Positions 26,948-38,956 of a stretch of DNA of 64,000 nucleotides are shown one piece after another. The position numbers were made by a program, and so were the translations under genes. The stretch lies in the NCBI GenBank assembly GCA_036897525.1, contig JAYMTJ010000006.1, positions 142,958 through 206,957 on the forward strand, written 5' to 3'. Positions within the stretch are counted from its first letter, which is position 1. Each line of letters starts with the position of its first letter. Origin of the DNA: Pelargonium x hortorum (taxonomy: Eukaryota; Streptophyta; Magnoliopsida; Geraniales; Geraniaceae). The notes beneath the pieces are model-generated. The model saw only the letters and a program-made list of their open reading frames with translations, did not search any database and was not told the origin of the DNA.

Positions 26948-28623
26948 TACTATACTTAACTAAGAAGAAAGCTCGAACTAACGTTCCTCACTTCTATTGT
27001 ATTTGTATTCATATTGACCAACGCTTACTAGTGCATTGGTATTCGTAGCCCTTAGTTTTCTACAGATAAATGAACGAGAATTCTGAGTACAAATATTTAT
27101 ATATTCATTAGCACGAATCTGTTATACTACCCGGCTTGGCTTATCATTTTAGGACATGATACTAACTAGAAGTTTTTTTAGAAGTTTCATTTCTTTATAA
27201 AAGGAATTTATTACCACTTTGTTTCAGAGTACATAATGATAAGTATTCATACTGCCTATAGAGAATAACCAAACCTAAAATGAGAAGAATACCGCTTTTA
27301 GGTTATATTAGAACTTGTAACCTAGCTAGCAAAAGAAAGTGAATACCCTACATACAGAATAAGGATAAAGTATTTAGGATTAGAAAAAGCATAAAATAGC
27401 TATACATGAAAAGGGAACTTAAAAAAATTCTTAAAAAACCGGGTTTGTTTCATTGTGCCAAACTTAGTGATACATACCTATTTGAAAGAATAACTCCTAC
27501 CCTTATATTACGAGCATAACAGGACAATTCCTGCTTCTATTAAGGATCGGATTTCTAACTTTTTGAGTAGCACAAGAGTAAGGGCTCTAGAAGAGGGATC
27601 CATTATAGATTCTCTTCTGCGGGGTCCCCAGCTGCTTACTGCCTAAGTCAACTTTGTTTTATCATATTTGTATGGGAAGTTATTATCTTATGATAAGAGT
27701 TGGACTCGTTTTGAACTAACAGCATTTAAAACCCTGTTTGTTGTTCTGCCTAACTGAATTCAGAATCCTATTTAATAATATATCGATATTCAAAATATAT
27801 TCAATATTATATTAGTTTAGAGATTCTTGTATACTAATTAAACCCAAATCTGTTTGTAAAAGAACAAGTTTATGTCATATCAAATTATTGATAGAACGTG
27901 TCTCAGGCAAATATAGTCTAATAAGGAGAACTCGAGGTTTAGTCTAACTTATGGGAGGGAAACTAAATAAAAAGGAAAAGCTTTGAAGTAATAAAGGAGT
28001 TTTTTATTCTTCGATATGGTACAGTGCGAGGAAATTTCAATACATAGAATTAAGATTTCGCGGTTTGGTACAAGGGCTTTTTTGTTTCAGTATAATTACT
28101 TTTGTTTTATCAAAAGAGGGGGTTTCTAATGAGTAGAAGCAGTACCCATCTATATACCATATACCGCGGCTTCGCTTTATGTAATAAGAGTTTTTCTTGG
28201 CTAATCAGCTTTGTTTGTGAGAGTATCTTCATTTTGAGATGAGATTCCTAACCAGAAATCCGATAGAATGCAAGCAAATGACTGTAGTCTAATGTATTCC
28301 TGGTTTTGGGTGTAAGCCGATATATCTATATATGATGGAGTCAATGTAGTCCAGTAAAGCAGATAATCCTAACAACGGAAAGCAGGGACTGTCTTATACC
28401 TTTACAATGTAGCTGAGTAGCTCTTATTGCTAATATTCTTGTCTTGCTAATGAGGAATAAAGTAAAGAATAAACCAGATTATCTTTTGTTGAATTGAACT
28501 AGGAATTCGAAATACACTACTATTTCTGTTGAGGAAAAGGCTCTAATTAGAAGAATTGGAGGATCTTAATAGCTCTAATTTATTGTGGGAAATCCTATTC
28601 TTGAATCTACTCTACTTCCTGTA

Positions 28624-28712
28624 AGCTGTCCAAAGAAGGTGCTGCAAAGGAAAGACAGTCCAAGCTCTTTGTCTTCTTGATCGGTTTTGGACAATGGATA
28701 ACATAAACTGAA
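28624..28712 (+). repeat. Dispersed repeat family B, copy 1
   Basis: Three words are shared in the same order with 56080-56186: an AGCTGTCCAAAGAAGG-type block, then TTTGTCTTCTTG, then GGATAACATAAAC. Here the last two are separated by 15 bases that are absent from the other copy, where they touch (TTGTCTTCTTGGGATAACAT). The copies are strongly diverged between the shared words. No coding content is evident. Confidence 0.6.
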
Positions 28713-30317
28713 ACTGATTTTCTTTCTAGAGTTTAGGGAATCTCTCATTTTCTAGTTCTAGCTTTGAGAGTCTATACCCTTACTTAGGATATATAAGTCT
28801 TGTAGCTTTGAGATAGATAGCAAGCAAATAATGAAGCTTATTCCTTAACTTGAACCAGATTCCTTGACTTACTTCATTGGGTAACTCCCGCCTGTTCGTT
28901 TTTTTAGTTTATTGTAATATAACATAAAGTTTTTTTGGTCTCTTATATCTTATAATTAGGAGTTAATTGTCACAGGTAATACGAGATTCTCTTCTTCATG
29001 GAAGTTCAAATAGAGGGCTTTTCAGTCTTTATACCACGGGGATGTCTTTTTTCCTAAGGAGTGTAGTTCCATAGCTCAATTCCCTAGAGTTCATCAAGGG
29101 CTATTACTAACCAATTCCCAAGCTAGAGCCTATACTTAGCTTGGCCTGGGTTCGTGCGAGTACGAAGTAACATCTCGAAAGCAGCCTTCCTGTGGTTAAT
29201 TCCCAGTTGTTAATGAATTCCGGTTTGTTAACAGGACTGATTCCTAAGCCAATCCCTCCAATAATACTAGCTAGTAAGACAGTTGTTAAGACAGCTTGTT
29301 TGTTAACAGTGTACGATGGAAACCATAGGAACATGAATATCTTAGAGTCCCTATAATTCCAAGGTAGATTATAACTGAACTGGAACTACCTTGTTGGGAA
29401 CCAATACCAAAAGCAAAACCTGATTCCAGAATTCCATCAATAAATACTAATTCCTAAAGTTTATAAATCCCGTTAAAATAAAGCCTAATTTTGTTCGGTT
29501 GAATAATTCCACTTTCGGTCTAAATACTTTTAACATAATCTCTTATATTAAGTATATTAAGCGTTTCGATTTCACTGTTTGAAAAAGTTACCTAAATTTT
29601 GGTAGATTTGACAGATAAATTCAATTTTGAGTTTGAATTTCAACTTCTAGATTAGGAGACTGAGATATATACTACAGCTCTCAAAGGGAGTACCTCTGTC
29701 AATAGCCTAAGAGTCGTTTTCTTAGCTAACACTGGGTAATCATTCTCAAATACTCGGTAAATAAAATAGAAAAAACACACAAATACAGCTATAATTAGAC
29801 CGAACTTGCTTTCGATAAGACATAATTCCAAAAACTGCTTCCAATAAAAGTATCTTCGAAACCTCATACCTATAACCCTATTCTCTGCCTGCGATGCATA
29901 ACCCAAAAGGAAACCAACCCAAGAACTCAGAATCTGTTATCCACCTTATACAGCATAGCAGTTATCCTCCATTAGCCTAATAAGCTTAGGAATCTACTCT
30001 TAATCTTAAAAAAGCCAATAAAACCAGGTTAAACTACAATTAATTGACTGACTCTTTCAAAACATGAACTACCTTCCTGCCAGAACATGCTCCTAGAACA
30101 GAATCTCAATCTATCTAAGTGAATACTTGAATCTCTTTACTATATCTTTACTATATTAGAAATTCTTGACTATAACTATATTCCCTATTGCCAAGAACAA
30201 CTGTTAATGTCAAACTTACAAGTCATTCTATCTTCTACCGGTAATACTATAAACATAGAGACCGACTTACAAGCTCCTGAAGGTATACTCTCAACTCAAA
30301 GGTAGGTAATAGAATCC

Positions 30318-30340
30318 GGTTTCCATCTAGCAAAAGAACT
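30318..30340 (+). repeat. Dispersed repeat family C, copy 1a
   Basis: The word tttccatctagcaaaagaac here matches TTTCCATCTAATCTAGCAAAGAAC at 61264, apart from a few inserted or lost bases. It lies about 380 bases before the second matching block of the same family (30719), whereas in the copy near 61.3 kb the two blocks are almost adjacent. Confidence 0.5.
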
Positions 30341-30718
30341 AAGAGCTACATTCATCCCTTTTATCCTAAACCTAAATGAATAAACGCTTCTAGCTACACT
30401 TGCTAAAGACTTTCCCTCGCTTTAAGACTTGGAACTCCTTTATACCAGCTTAGAATCGGTTATTCCTTTCCGGTGTACACAAGAAGAGCTACAATAAATA
30501 GTGTTATATCCTATAACCTATCGGGAAATACATCTCTGGGAAATAGAAAAAGACTAGGAAGATAAATTCCCTAAATTCTGTATTCCTGGATTCTCTACTC
30601 GTTAAACAACTAGAAAAGTTCCCTTATTCTATTCACTAAAACTGGAACTCATTTATGGACTATAACTAGCTACTAATATTCTTACTTAGGATTATATCAG
30701 CTTTACAAAGAACTAAAC

Positions 30719-30746
30719 AAGGAATACTCTGTCTTAGAATCCTTTA
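30719..30746 (+). repeat. Dispersed repeat family C, copy 1b
   Basis: AAGGAATACTCTGTC is followed directly by TTAGAATCCTTTA. At 61296-61366 the same two words are separated by about 44 bases bounded by GTC on both sides. The form here is what deletion between the two GTC triplets would produce. It is a small dispersed mitochondrial repeat, not a gene. Confidence 0.6.
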
Positions 30747-31000
30747 CCCGTTTACCAACTAAACCTGATATATCGGAATCTGATAAGTACTCTCCTACTA
30801 AGGATTAAGGAAGAGCTCCCTTGCAAACAAATAGTTACAGTTCACCTACCTAAACAGCTGGTTGCAAAACCCAGAATTACTAAACGAGTACCGATATCCC
30901 TGTCAATAAATAGCCTGGAGCTCTAGGCCTATAGAATCAAACTTATAAAGAAAAACCCAACTATTAAGATAAGGTTAATCACACCTTGCCCGGAGTAGCT

Positions 31001-31640
31001 ATGCATTTATAGAACCCTCCCTCTGTCTCATTTTCGGTTGAGTTTGTGTTTACGCTAGCGAGAGCTTAACTTCAATAACTGAAACTAACAAATGAGTTAG
31101 AGTCAAATTACATCCATAAAAGTTTTGCTAGAGTTCGGGTATTATTTGCAGACTAAGCGCTTTCAGCTCGTCCTCTTGCTCAGGTATCTGCGGTGTTGGT
31201 TACTCGCGCTTTCCAAGCCCTGGTTTTGCGACCCACGTTCACCAACATTATTCCGCATATGAATGTCGTTTTGTATTCTGTATTTGTTATTTCCTCTCGG
31301 ACAGCTGTATCTGTATCTAATTAGCAGGAGTTCGAATCCCACTATCAGGAGTTTTCCATTTTCCTGAGTTATAACAACTTGTAACCTCCTCTAGCCTAGT
31401 CAGCAACCTGCGTAACATATTTTTAGTTTGGAAGTCTTTCTTCACAAGTATTATAGGAAACAACCCATTTCCTAGACTACTTTCCAAGGTGTTCCGTAGA
31501 TTTCCTGAGCGGATTTCTACAGAGCCTTAGAACTCAAGCTTGATCCCCCCTCCTCCCCTTGACGTGAGTGAAAAGTTGGGGCTGTCTTTTGGAGTTTCCC
31601 TAGCACCGGGCTCTCCCACTTATGCTTATTAAAAGTGGTT
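31001..31640 (+). other. Less AT-rich patch with a degraded tRNA T-arm
   Basis: This stretch is richer in G and C than its neighbours and includes GCAGGAGTTCGAATCCCACTA at 31323-31343. That is the tRNA T-arm pattern GTTCRANTC, but the stem has mismatches (AGGAG against CCCAC). I cannot find a D-arm or anticodon arm upstream. It is listed as spacer with a possible tRNA 3' relic. No open reading frame of interest is present. Confidence 0.35.
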
Positions 31641-31791
31641 TATATATATTAAGGTCCCTTTTTATTTCTAATGGGATTCCCTTTACTATAAGATAAATTA
31701 ATAATAAAATGCAATGCTTTGTATTGCTTACCATAAATATAAGGGTTTGCTTAAAGGCAATGTAACCCTAGTTAGGTGACAAGTGTAAGGC

Positions 31792-31810
31792 AGATAGATA
31801 GATAGATAGA
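31792..31810 (+). repeat. (AGAT)n microsatellite
   Basis: AGATAGATAGATAGATAGA: four and three-quarter units of a tetranucleotide repeat. A 13-base TA run follows at 31843-31855. Simple repeats of this length are uncommon in plant mitochondrial DNA and may be variable in length. Confidence 0.9.
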
Positions 31811-32611
31811 AGCGGATAGGGGGCTCTTGTGCCTGTCTTTACATATATATATATAGCTTCATTAAAAATGGGGCATAGGAAAAGTACACGCAATCTGGGA
31901 GCGGAATAGCCCCTTAATACCAAGGAACACTAGCTTCTACTTGAAGCTTTATGTTCTAGATATCTTTCTTTTTTTCTACAACTCTCAAATGAAGAAAGAT
32001 GAAGCAATAATTATAAAAATGGATAAGTTTACTTGCTAACTCTATTGTTGAAAACGGGAACCTTCTAATACTCTAATCGAAGCTGCGTTATACCCATTTT
32101 ACATAATAGCTATAGCTGATTACTATATTAAAGTTCTTTTGTAAGCGGATAGCTCATATTCTAAGAACTACTATAAAATCTAAAATCAAAGAAAACCCAA
32201 GAAATTCTTGTAGTTTATGCAAATATATTATATTAGTTACTGCTCAGGGTCAAGGTTGGCTAATAGGCTTCGGGTTGGCTTATACTCAACAAGATTCCCC
32301 TTTTTCAAGATAAATACTCGAAAAAAAGACATTTGTCTCTACACTACATTCACTAACAGGCGTAAGTCCTAGATCTACTGAGTCACGATAAAAGACACCT
32401 CTAAAAGAAGGGCTTTACCAATGCTAAAAATGACAGCTATGAATGATTATTTACACTTTTCATAGGGCTTTGACTTCAATGTGTCCTTTATGTGTATTTT
32501 ATACAAGTTAATAAACAAGATTATATACACGACAGAGGACTAAGGTTTGTTTTGGGGCACCCTCTTAGAAATGAGAGAGGACCCGGTAATAGAGAATCTA
32601 TATATATATAA

Positions 32612-32619
32612 GGGGCCCC
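32612..32619. repeat. GC palindrome core GGGGCCCC, copy 2
   Basis: Exact 8-base palindrome directly after a TA repeat (TATATATATAAGGGGCCCCAC). It is the same core as at 26940 and 42305. Confidence 0.6.
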
Positions 32620-35600
32620 ACAAAAAGTTTCTCGATTTTCTATACTGAGGTTAACCCCATTTTTGGATATATCGAGCAATGAAAAAAAAGAAGCCCAAAG
32701 GGAAAGTAATAGGACCTATAAAAAGGGTTAGTGAAGCACGAGCTTGGAGGAATTCGGAGCTAGGAAATATTTTGAGTTTGTTTGTTAATTTTATTAACTG
32801 TAAATATAGTACTAAGTGTAGTTCTAAAAAACGGATTAAGTTAGAGAATTTGGGTACAGAGTTAAACTTCAAGTATTCAATGTTACCTCAATCAAGTCTT
32901 TACTTGTACCATTATATACTACAAATTTTGAGGTTCTTAATCAAAAATAAGTAATTACTTATATAGAAGACTATACCTATTCAATCATAGTGGAATAGAG
33001 TACATATTCCTTACCTGGACGAATGAGAATAAGTAGAGCAAATGAATATAAAATGGGAATTCCATAGGTTCAAGTCCGCTTAGCTAGAATATTTAAGATA
33101 GAGCCTAAGAAAAGAAGCAACTGAGGAAGGCAGCCCTTTAAGGCTATATTTCCTACTAAAGTTATATTTACTTGTTATTTTAAGTACTAACTAAAAAAGC
33201 TATTTCCGAGAGTCTAGAGTTTATGATGAAATTGAACGGGTTAGACCCTAAGTTAAGCGCAAGGTACTAAATGGGGTTTTAAGTACTATGGATTCAGTCC
33301 TTAATTGGAATGCTAATATAGAATGCACAGGTGATATTAGAAAAGAGTATAATCTTGTTTATTCTTTTTTGTATTTAAGGTAAATCTGCACTTTCTTTTT
33401 GTCAGTTCAAAGCGTATCTATGCAGGTTCTGCTTTCTTTTTAGAAAAAGGAGTATCATGAATTATTGACCCTTGCCTGAAAACGAGGAGCCCCTCTCGAT
33501 CTTCTCCACTAACCACACCTTAGAAATCCTACCCACGGCCTCGCCAACCATGATAAGGAAACCCTGGCGCAGGCAAGCTTGTTACCCTTCTAAAAGAGCA
33601 GCACCATACGAGGATTTCGTTGTTCTTTGTTAGATTCTTTTTACTAGATAGGGATTTGGAGTCAGTATGAGTTCGAAGTCTTGTAATCCAAGTTCTAACC
33701 TCTCTTTAAAATAATTCTATAATTTTCTAGAGTGCTTAGGTGACCCCGGTAGTCACTATATTTTACGATTTAGAGTCAAAAGTACAGGATACGGGAAATT
33801 ATAAAAAAACCTTCCGTAAATCTGATTTAGGGCTATACTTCTTGCTTTCGGCAATCACTTAAATTGACATCCTTATGTCAAACTTGTGCATTTAATAGTT
33901 CTAGCGGGGGAAGTTGATAGGCATAGTGAGTAGAGCTAGTACCCATTTTTCTAAACTTTAAGTCTGCCTTTTAGTCTATTATCGGCCTAAAAGAGTTCCG
34001 AGTTTCAAGATACCTAAATTAGTGGGCCCTTATTACTTTAAATATATAATTTCACACCGAGCTCTTAGTTGGAGCTTCTTTTATAAAGGAACCCGATAAG
34101 TCGAGGATATTGAATTCTATAGGAAAACCCAGCAGCAGTGGCAGCTATCAAAAGAAAGAGAAAGGAGAGGGGGTTCCACAAAAGTATCATTAAAACTCGA
34201 TATAGGTCACGAGAAAGTCCTGGCAGAAAGGATTAAATGTCAATCTCTAGGATACCCTTTAGGATAATCGTATTAAGATGCGGATTCTCAAGCTGCGCGA
34301 AACTCTATTGTTAAGGGTTTTCTTAGGATATGGTCTGCTATATAAGTCGAGGGTTTTCAATTTATAAGAAAGGTACATGAAATACAAGATGACTAGATAT
34401 AGATTCCTGTATTTGTTTATCACTTGTGTAAAGCACTCTACCTCGCTTGGTAGCCATTTTCAAAGAGTGCACTCCCATGTCAGTAAGACAAAAGAGAATC
34501 AACCTAATTATTTAAATAAATGCTTAGAGACTCTCCTGGAGATGCCGTATAAATTGATAACAAAAATTTTATAGGACAGGGCATAGAAAGATAGACCTTT
34601 GAGACTGGGAAAATAGAGGAGAAATTCTAGCATTTCCAAGCAATTTAACACAGCCCGATTTAAAATACCTCATATCAAATTTACATTCGGTAAATCAAAG
34701 CGTAGTGGAGGCGTTGACCGTGGGTTCAAGAGCATTCATAACTAAAGAGTTACCTAGTAGAAGAATACCTGATTTCCCAGTTATAAAGTAATAAAAATTA
34801 ACGCGCTTTCTCGCTCAAATATAGTCAAAAGTACCATAAAATATTAGCTATGAACTAGCTACCCTGTTAAGATTCTAGAATTTTCCTGGTTAAAACACGA
34901 CTTGAATGCACGGACATCCTTAGAGTTTAATCCAGTTTAAAGACTTAGCCTGGCAAATCTAGTAAATATATCCTAAAGAAGTTATTCAGTTTATGGACCC
35001 TTAATATAAAATTATCTTGAGGAAAAACTCTTAATTCTTAATCAGGGATTTACTATTTACAAGATTCGACTAATCAAAAAACCTCCTTTATTTGGACTAA
35101 TACAAGGCGAGCTCTTAAACTAAACTCTTTCACTCACTAATTATATACTCTTAAAGAAGACTCTATAGAATTCTACTTTTCTCTTTATCTTATTCTAAAT
35201 TTGATGCTACCGAGATAATAATCTATAAGATAGGAAATACTTCTTTGAAAACTCAGGTATAGTTTATTAAATCTTGCATAATTTCTTCTATATTTTAGCG
35301 AGAGTTCATAGGAGGTTCAAGGCTAGGGTTCTGGTACTGGATCAGATAAGTCGTTTTTTAAGTGACAAATCGAAGTTAAGGAATTATCTACATAATTTCA
35401 ATTTATAAATTTATTAATAAAGTGAGCATACCGAGTAAATCCTCAAAGAGTCAGAGATTCCCTGCCTAAAAATCTCAATAACAAGAGTCTCTTATAGAAT
35501 TAATTACTCATAGATCAATAGTAGATATATCGAATAAAAGGATTTAGGTACATAGTTAGTTGTTTTAGATACTAATAGTGAAACATAGACAATACAATTC

Positions 35601-36185
35601 TTAGAGCTAAGTATAGAAAAAAGGATATACAATAGGATTCTATAAAGAAGTTGTTTATGCACTGTGCTTGTAGTTTACGGATTGTTCATGAATGCCTTAG
35701 TTCTTCTTTCCTTCTGATTTAGGGTGTAAAAACTAGTACCCGAGGTAACGAAACAACAACTATATAAATACAGGTATGTCAATGAAAATCTTTATAAAAG
35801 TCGGCTGTGGCAGATAATGAAAGAGTCTTTTTTAACCCTGTAGTAATTAGCAAGTCAATTTTAGTCAGTAATGGTAGTTTTATGAAGATGTTCGACGCCT
35901 ATCTGTAAAGAAGGAGCTTAAGCCCTATATTCAAGCAGTCAAAAATACCAAAAAAGGTTGGAGTTGTAGTAACAAAGAGAATCCCTTTTTGTTTTGAAAA
36001 ACTGTAGTCATGCTAGGACCTTTAATTTAATTGCGTATCCCGTTGTTTTATACCAGGACCTTGGAAATCCAGATATAGCCTATAAAAAAACTTAGTATTC
36101 TCTTACATTTAGCATTTAGGACATAAGCTTTATTTACTAATCTGGAGTTGCAACTAACAAGGAGCTCGGGGATGGACAGTCTTAG

Positions 36186-36198
36186 AAAAAAAAAAAAA
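36186..36198 (+). repeat. A13 homopolymer
   Basis: A run of thirteen A bases. A matching-length T13 run lies at 12712-12724. Runs this long are prone to length error in sequencing and to slippage in vivo. Confidence 0.9.
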
Positions 36199-37555
36199 GG
36201 AATCTTTAGCTGTTTTATACCCTAGGTTATGAGGAATCCTATATTTCCCAAGTTAAATATCAGAGTAGAGTCATTTCGTTTTCATTTTTTGTGAGATGCT
36301 TCGAAGCGATTTAAGACTCTTCATTTTAGATTATTCTACCAAACTTGCAGTTCTAATGATATCAGGATATTTTTTTTATGCGTTGCACAGTAGCCTTTAG
36401 GTAAAAGAACAAGGGCCTAGCTTCTAAGAAGAGCAAAAATCATAATAAATAATAAACTTAAATTACTAAGAAGGGTGCGTTCAGGAGGGGTAAACTACGA
36501 AACGAAGTTCAAAAGTTGAAAGCCAATCTTAGATTTAGGTTAAGCAAAACCTTTATCTCACTTTCTACTCGCAGGTCTTTTTCACTGAAGGAACGGCTCT
36601 CTTTTTATCTTTTATGGGTTGAATATGAATAGTCCGGATACTGGAAAGTCTCGATACTCGCGAATATGCAACTATGACTAAACAAAAAGGATTCCTTCCA
36701 TTTGCATATGTTAACTATAGATATTGTACGGGGTGAAGCAAGACTCTACTACACCTCCTTAAACTACTTTGTTTTCATTTAGAGTAAAGGATAACAAAAT
36801 TTACCAAGAACTTTAGATCTAGTTCTAGGACTTAGTAATAGAAGGACCTCCGGACCCAGTATTATTGCTTTTATTAGCCAAGTACTTAATACAGGATTTT
36901 TTTAAGTTAATTAATTAAAAGGAGGGGGTTTCTAAACAAAGTGGGTTGATATGGGGAACCCTAAAATTCAGTAGTAAAGATCTGAAGGCTTGCTTTTCTA
37001 TTAAGATAAAGGAATTCCCTAGAACAATTAAGAACAATAGACCGGGAATCCTTTCTCAGGAAAGAACAGGAGCCTATAACAACTAAATAAACTAGGAACT
37101 CTTCTACAGATAACAGATACAGCTCGAATAGGATAAGAATGCCTCTGCTCTATACTTCTTTACTGAAAATTCATTACTTTAGCTTCACCCTAAACATCTC
37201 TTTAACCAGAATACAGAAACACAAATAGAAGGAATTCCCCGGGCTTTCATCTTCGATATTCTTTAAACCCCAGATACTGGAACAAGCAGAATATGAAGTC
37301 TGTCCTTTGCTTCTCTGCCTTGACTAATTAGAAGTTCTAGATAGTACAGTCATACGTTATTGCCAACGCCTTACCTGCTTTCTCAATCCCTAATTTGTTA
37401 CTCCAAACGCAAGCGTTTGCCTTACTCTTGTTTGTTACTCTTTCTTAAAGCCTAACTCCGTATCAGTACCCTCTTAACAGCTATACTCTTCTTACCCGGT
37501 TTCTTACTCTGATTTATAGGGCAATTCCCAGCTATTCATCTTTATCTTGAATATT

Positions 37556-37574
37556 AGGCAAGCATTTATGCTTG
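37556..37574. repeat. Hairpin repeat, copy 2 (CAAGCA-TTTA-TGCTTG)
   Basis: Identical over 19 bases to 24753-24771, with unrelated flanks. The inverted repeat is shown by the sequence. Whether it acts as an RNA stability or processing hairpin, or spreads as a small element, is unknown. Confidence 0.65.
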
Positions 37575-38379
37575 TAGACTGTCAATTCAAGAAAATAGTT
37601 TCTATTTTTCCTCAAACTGAAAGATTCAATTACTAGATTCTAAATTCTTAAAACCTATAATTCTAAACTTTAAGGGTCCATAATTACCAAATTAAGAATG
37701 CTCAATACTTGGAATATAAGTTAGGATTTCCTGGATAGAAAGGCTTTCACTCAGTCCTGAATTCCTAGATTCTCTACTCTTTTAGCTCGATTCTATTAGT
37801 TAGAAATTCCTAAAACACAAACTACAATAACAAGAAAAGGAAAATAGGAAGTGAACAAAGAGGCAAGATTTATCTTGAACAAAGTGAAGAGGGAACCAAA
37901 AAGCGCTAGATAAAGCGGTAGGTGCCCCTACAATGAAACCTAAGAAACACTAGATGAGACTGATTGTTTAGAGAAAAGGGAAGAGAAGAGTATCCCTAAA
38001 GAAAGTGAGAGCTATGAAGGAACTTAGGAGGAACTGATTAGGCGACTGATGCAATTATGTACTACTTATGCAAGTACTTAGAAACTTAAGAAAAGGAACC
38101 GAAGGCTAGTCTTGCTTGTACATACTGAGTGTCAGAAGGGTTGCTTTGGACTAACGGATTCCACTAAGCTACTTACGAAGACAAAGAGAAACCAGATAAC
38201 AAGCGAATTAAGGAAAAAGAGCCAGAAACAGGAAGAACAAAGCAATCTAACTGACATTTCTAAACCAACTCATGGATCTGATCCTCCAGAGAATAGTAAC
38301 AAACTAGCCAATCAGTTACCTAAATACTCATTCTTGCTTTCAGGCAAGGTTGATCTTGTTTGAAAAATGTGTATCTATT

Positions 38380-38956
38380 AATACGGGTGTCTTTCTCTTT
38401 TTCGTAACGGACCCGAACTTAGTCGGTCCTTTAGTTTTCAGTTTTCTTTACAAGCAGACTAATGATGGGATCAGACAGGTAAGCAGCGGATAATCCCGTG
38501 TGTGGGAAAGTGGGCGGCCCATGTTAAGCCAAGGGAAAAGAAATTCAACATTACTCTGATCAGGTCCTTCTGTTTTACCAGCGAATAGGTAAACTTTAAA
38601 AACCCAAGTGTCCTTCTAGCCCCTGTGAACATATAAATGTCTTAAAAGGGGCCTCTTTAACCAAATGTGGTATCCCAGTCATTGGAAACACCTGGCTGGG
38701 CTGCAATAACAAGATTCCGGTAGGAGTCGAGATTAGGTACCGTATCCCTTCAGACTTGGAAAACCCATTAGGCGCTGGGTCGGAGTTTGGTGAACCGACG
38801 GGTCGTTCCTCTAGCTTTGAGTTCTCGGGCCTTTTCGCGTTGTCTAGGTTACACCTTCGGAATGAGTCTAGCTTAATCTTCCAATCACCAACTCTTTTTT
38901 AGGGCGTGGTATTAGACCGAGATTCTAAGCTTTTATGTGCAGTTTGCCAGTCGTAC
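38380..38956 (-). other. 5' half of trans-spliced group II intron (nad2 intron 2)
   Basis: Immediately after the nad2 exon 2 end the minus strand reads GTACGACTGGCAAACTGCAC. This fits the group II 5' consensus GUGYG at four of five bases (A instead of G at position 3). The site is 540 bases after the nad2 start, or 545 once the 5-base gap is restored. That equals the summed length of exons 1 and 2 in angiosperms (153 + 392), where this intron is split and trans-spliced. About 575 bases downstream remain GC-richer and structured, compatible with intron domains I to III. No domain V or VI and no exon 3 follow. The downstream boundary is approximate. Confidence 0.65.

Larger units (their letters stand above)
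25561..31000. other. Desert with moderately AT-rich patches
   Basis: No gene is recognised. The 99-codon frame at 25795-26094 (minus), the 75-codon frame at 29107-29334 (minus) and the 84-codon frame at 29652-29906 (minus) have no motif I can name. From about 28.3 kb to 30.9 kb the sequence is less AT-rich and holds copies of two dispersed repeat families, listed separately. A lone T-arm word GGTTCGAATC at 26576 has no tRNA around it. Confidence 0.5.
31641..38379. other. AT-rich gene desert before the nad2 locus
   Basis: No gene is recognised. The 91-codon plus-strand frame at 32679-32954 is lysine-rich and low in complexity, and another open frame covers the same bases on the minus strand, so both are probably chance. 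A T-arm word GGTTCAAGTCC lies near 33068 without partner arms. Microsatellites, a palindrome core and one hairpin repeat are listed separately. Confidence 0.55.

Noticed and set aside
29107-29334. Hydrophobic 75-codon minus-strand frame
   Set aside because: Looks membrane-like (VLLASIIGGIGLG) but matches no respiratory, cytochrome c maturation or transport subunit that I know.
31792-31855. Tandem AGAT and TA repeats considered as a CRISPR or origin-like array
   Set aside because: They are simple microsatellites without spacers or repeat units of suitable length.
32651-32954. Overlapping open frames on both strands (73 and 91 codons)
   Set aside because: Low-complexity lysine-rich or hydrophobic translations, open on both strands, with no homology. 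This is typical of AT-rich non-coding DNA.
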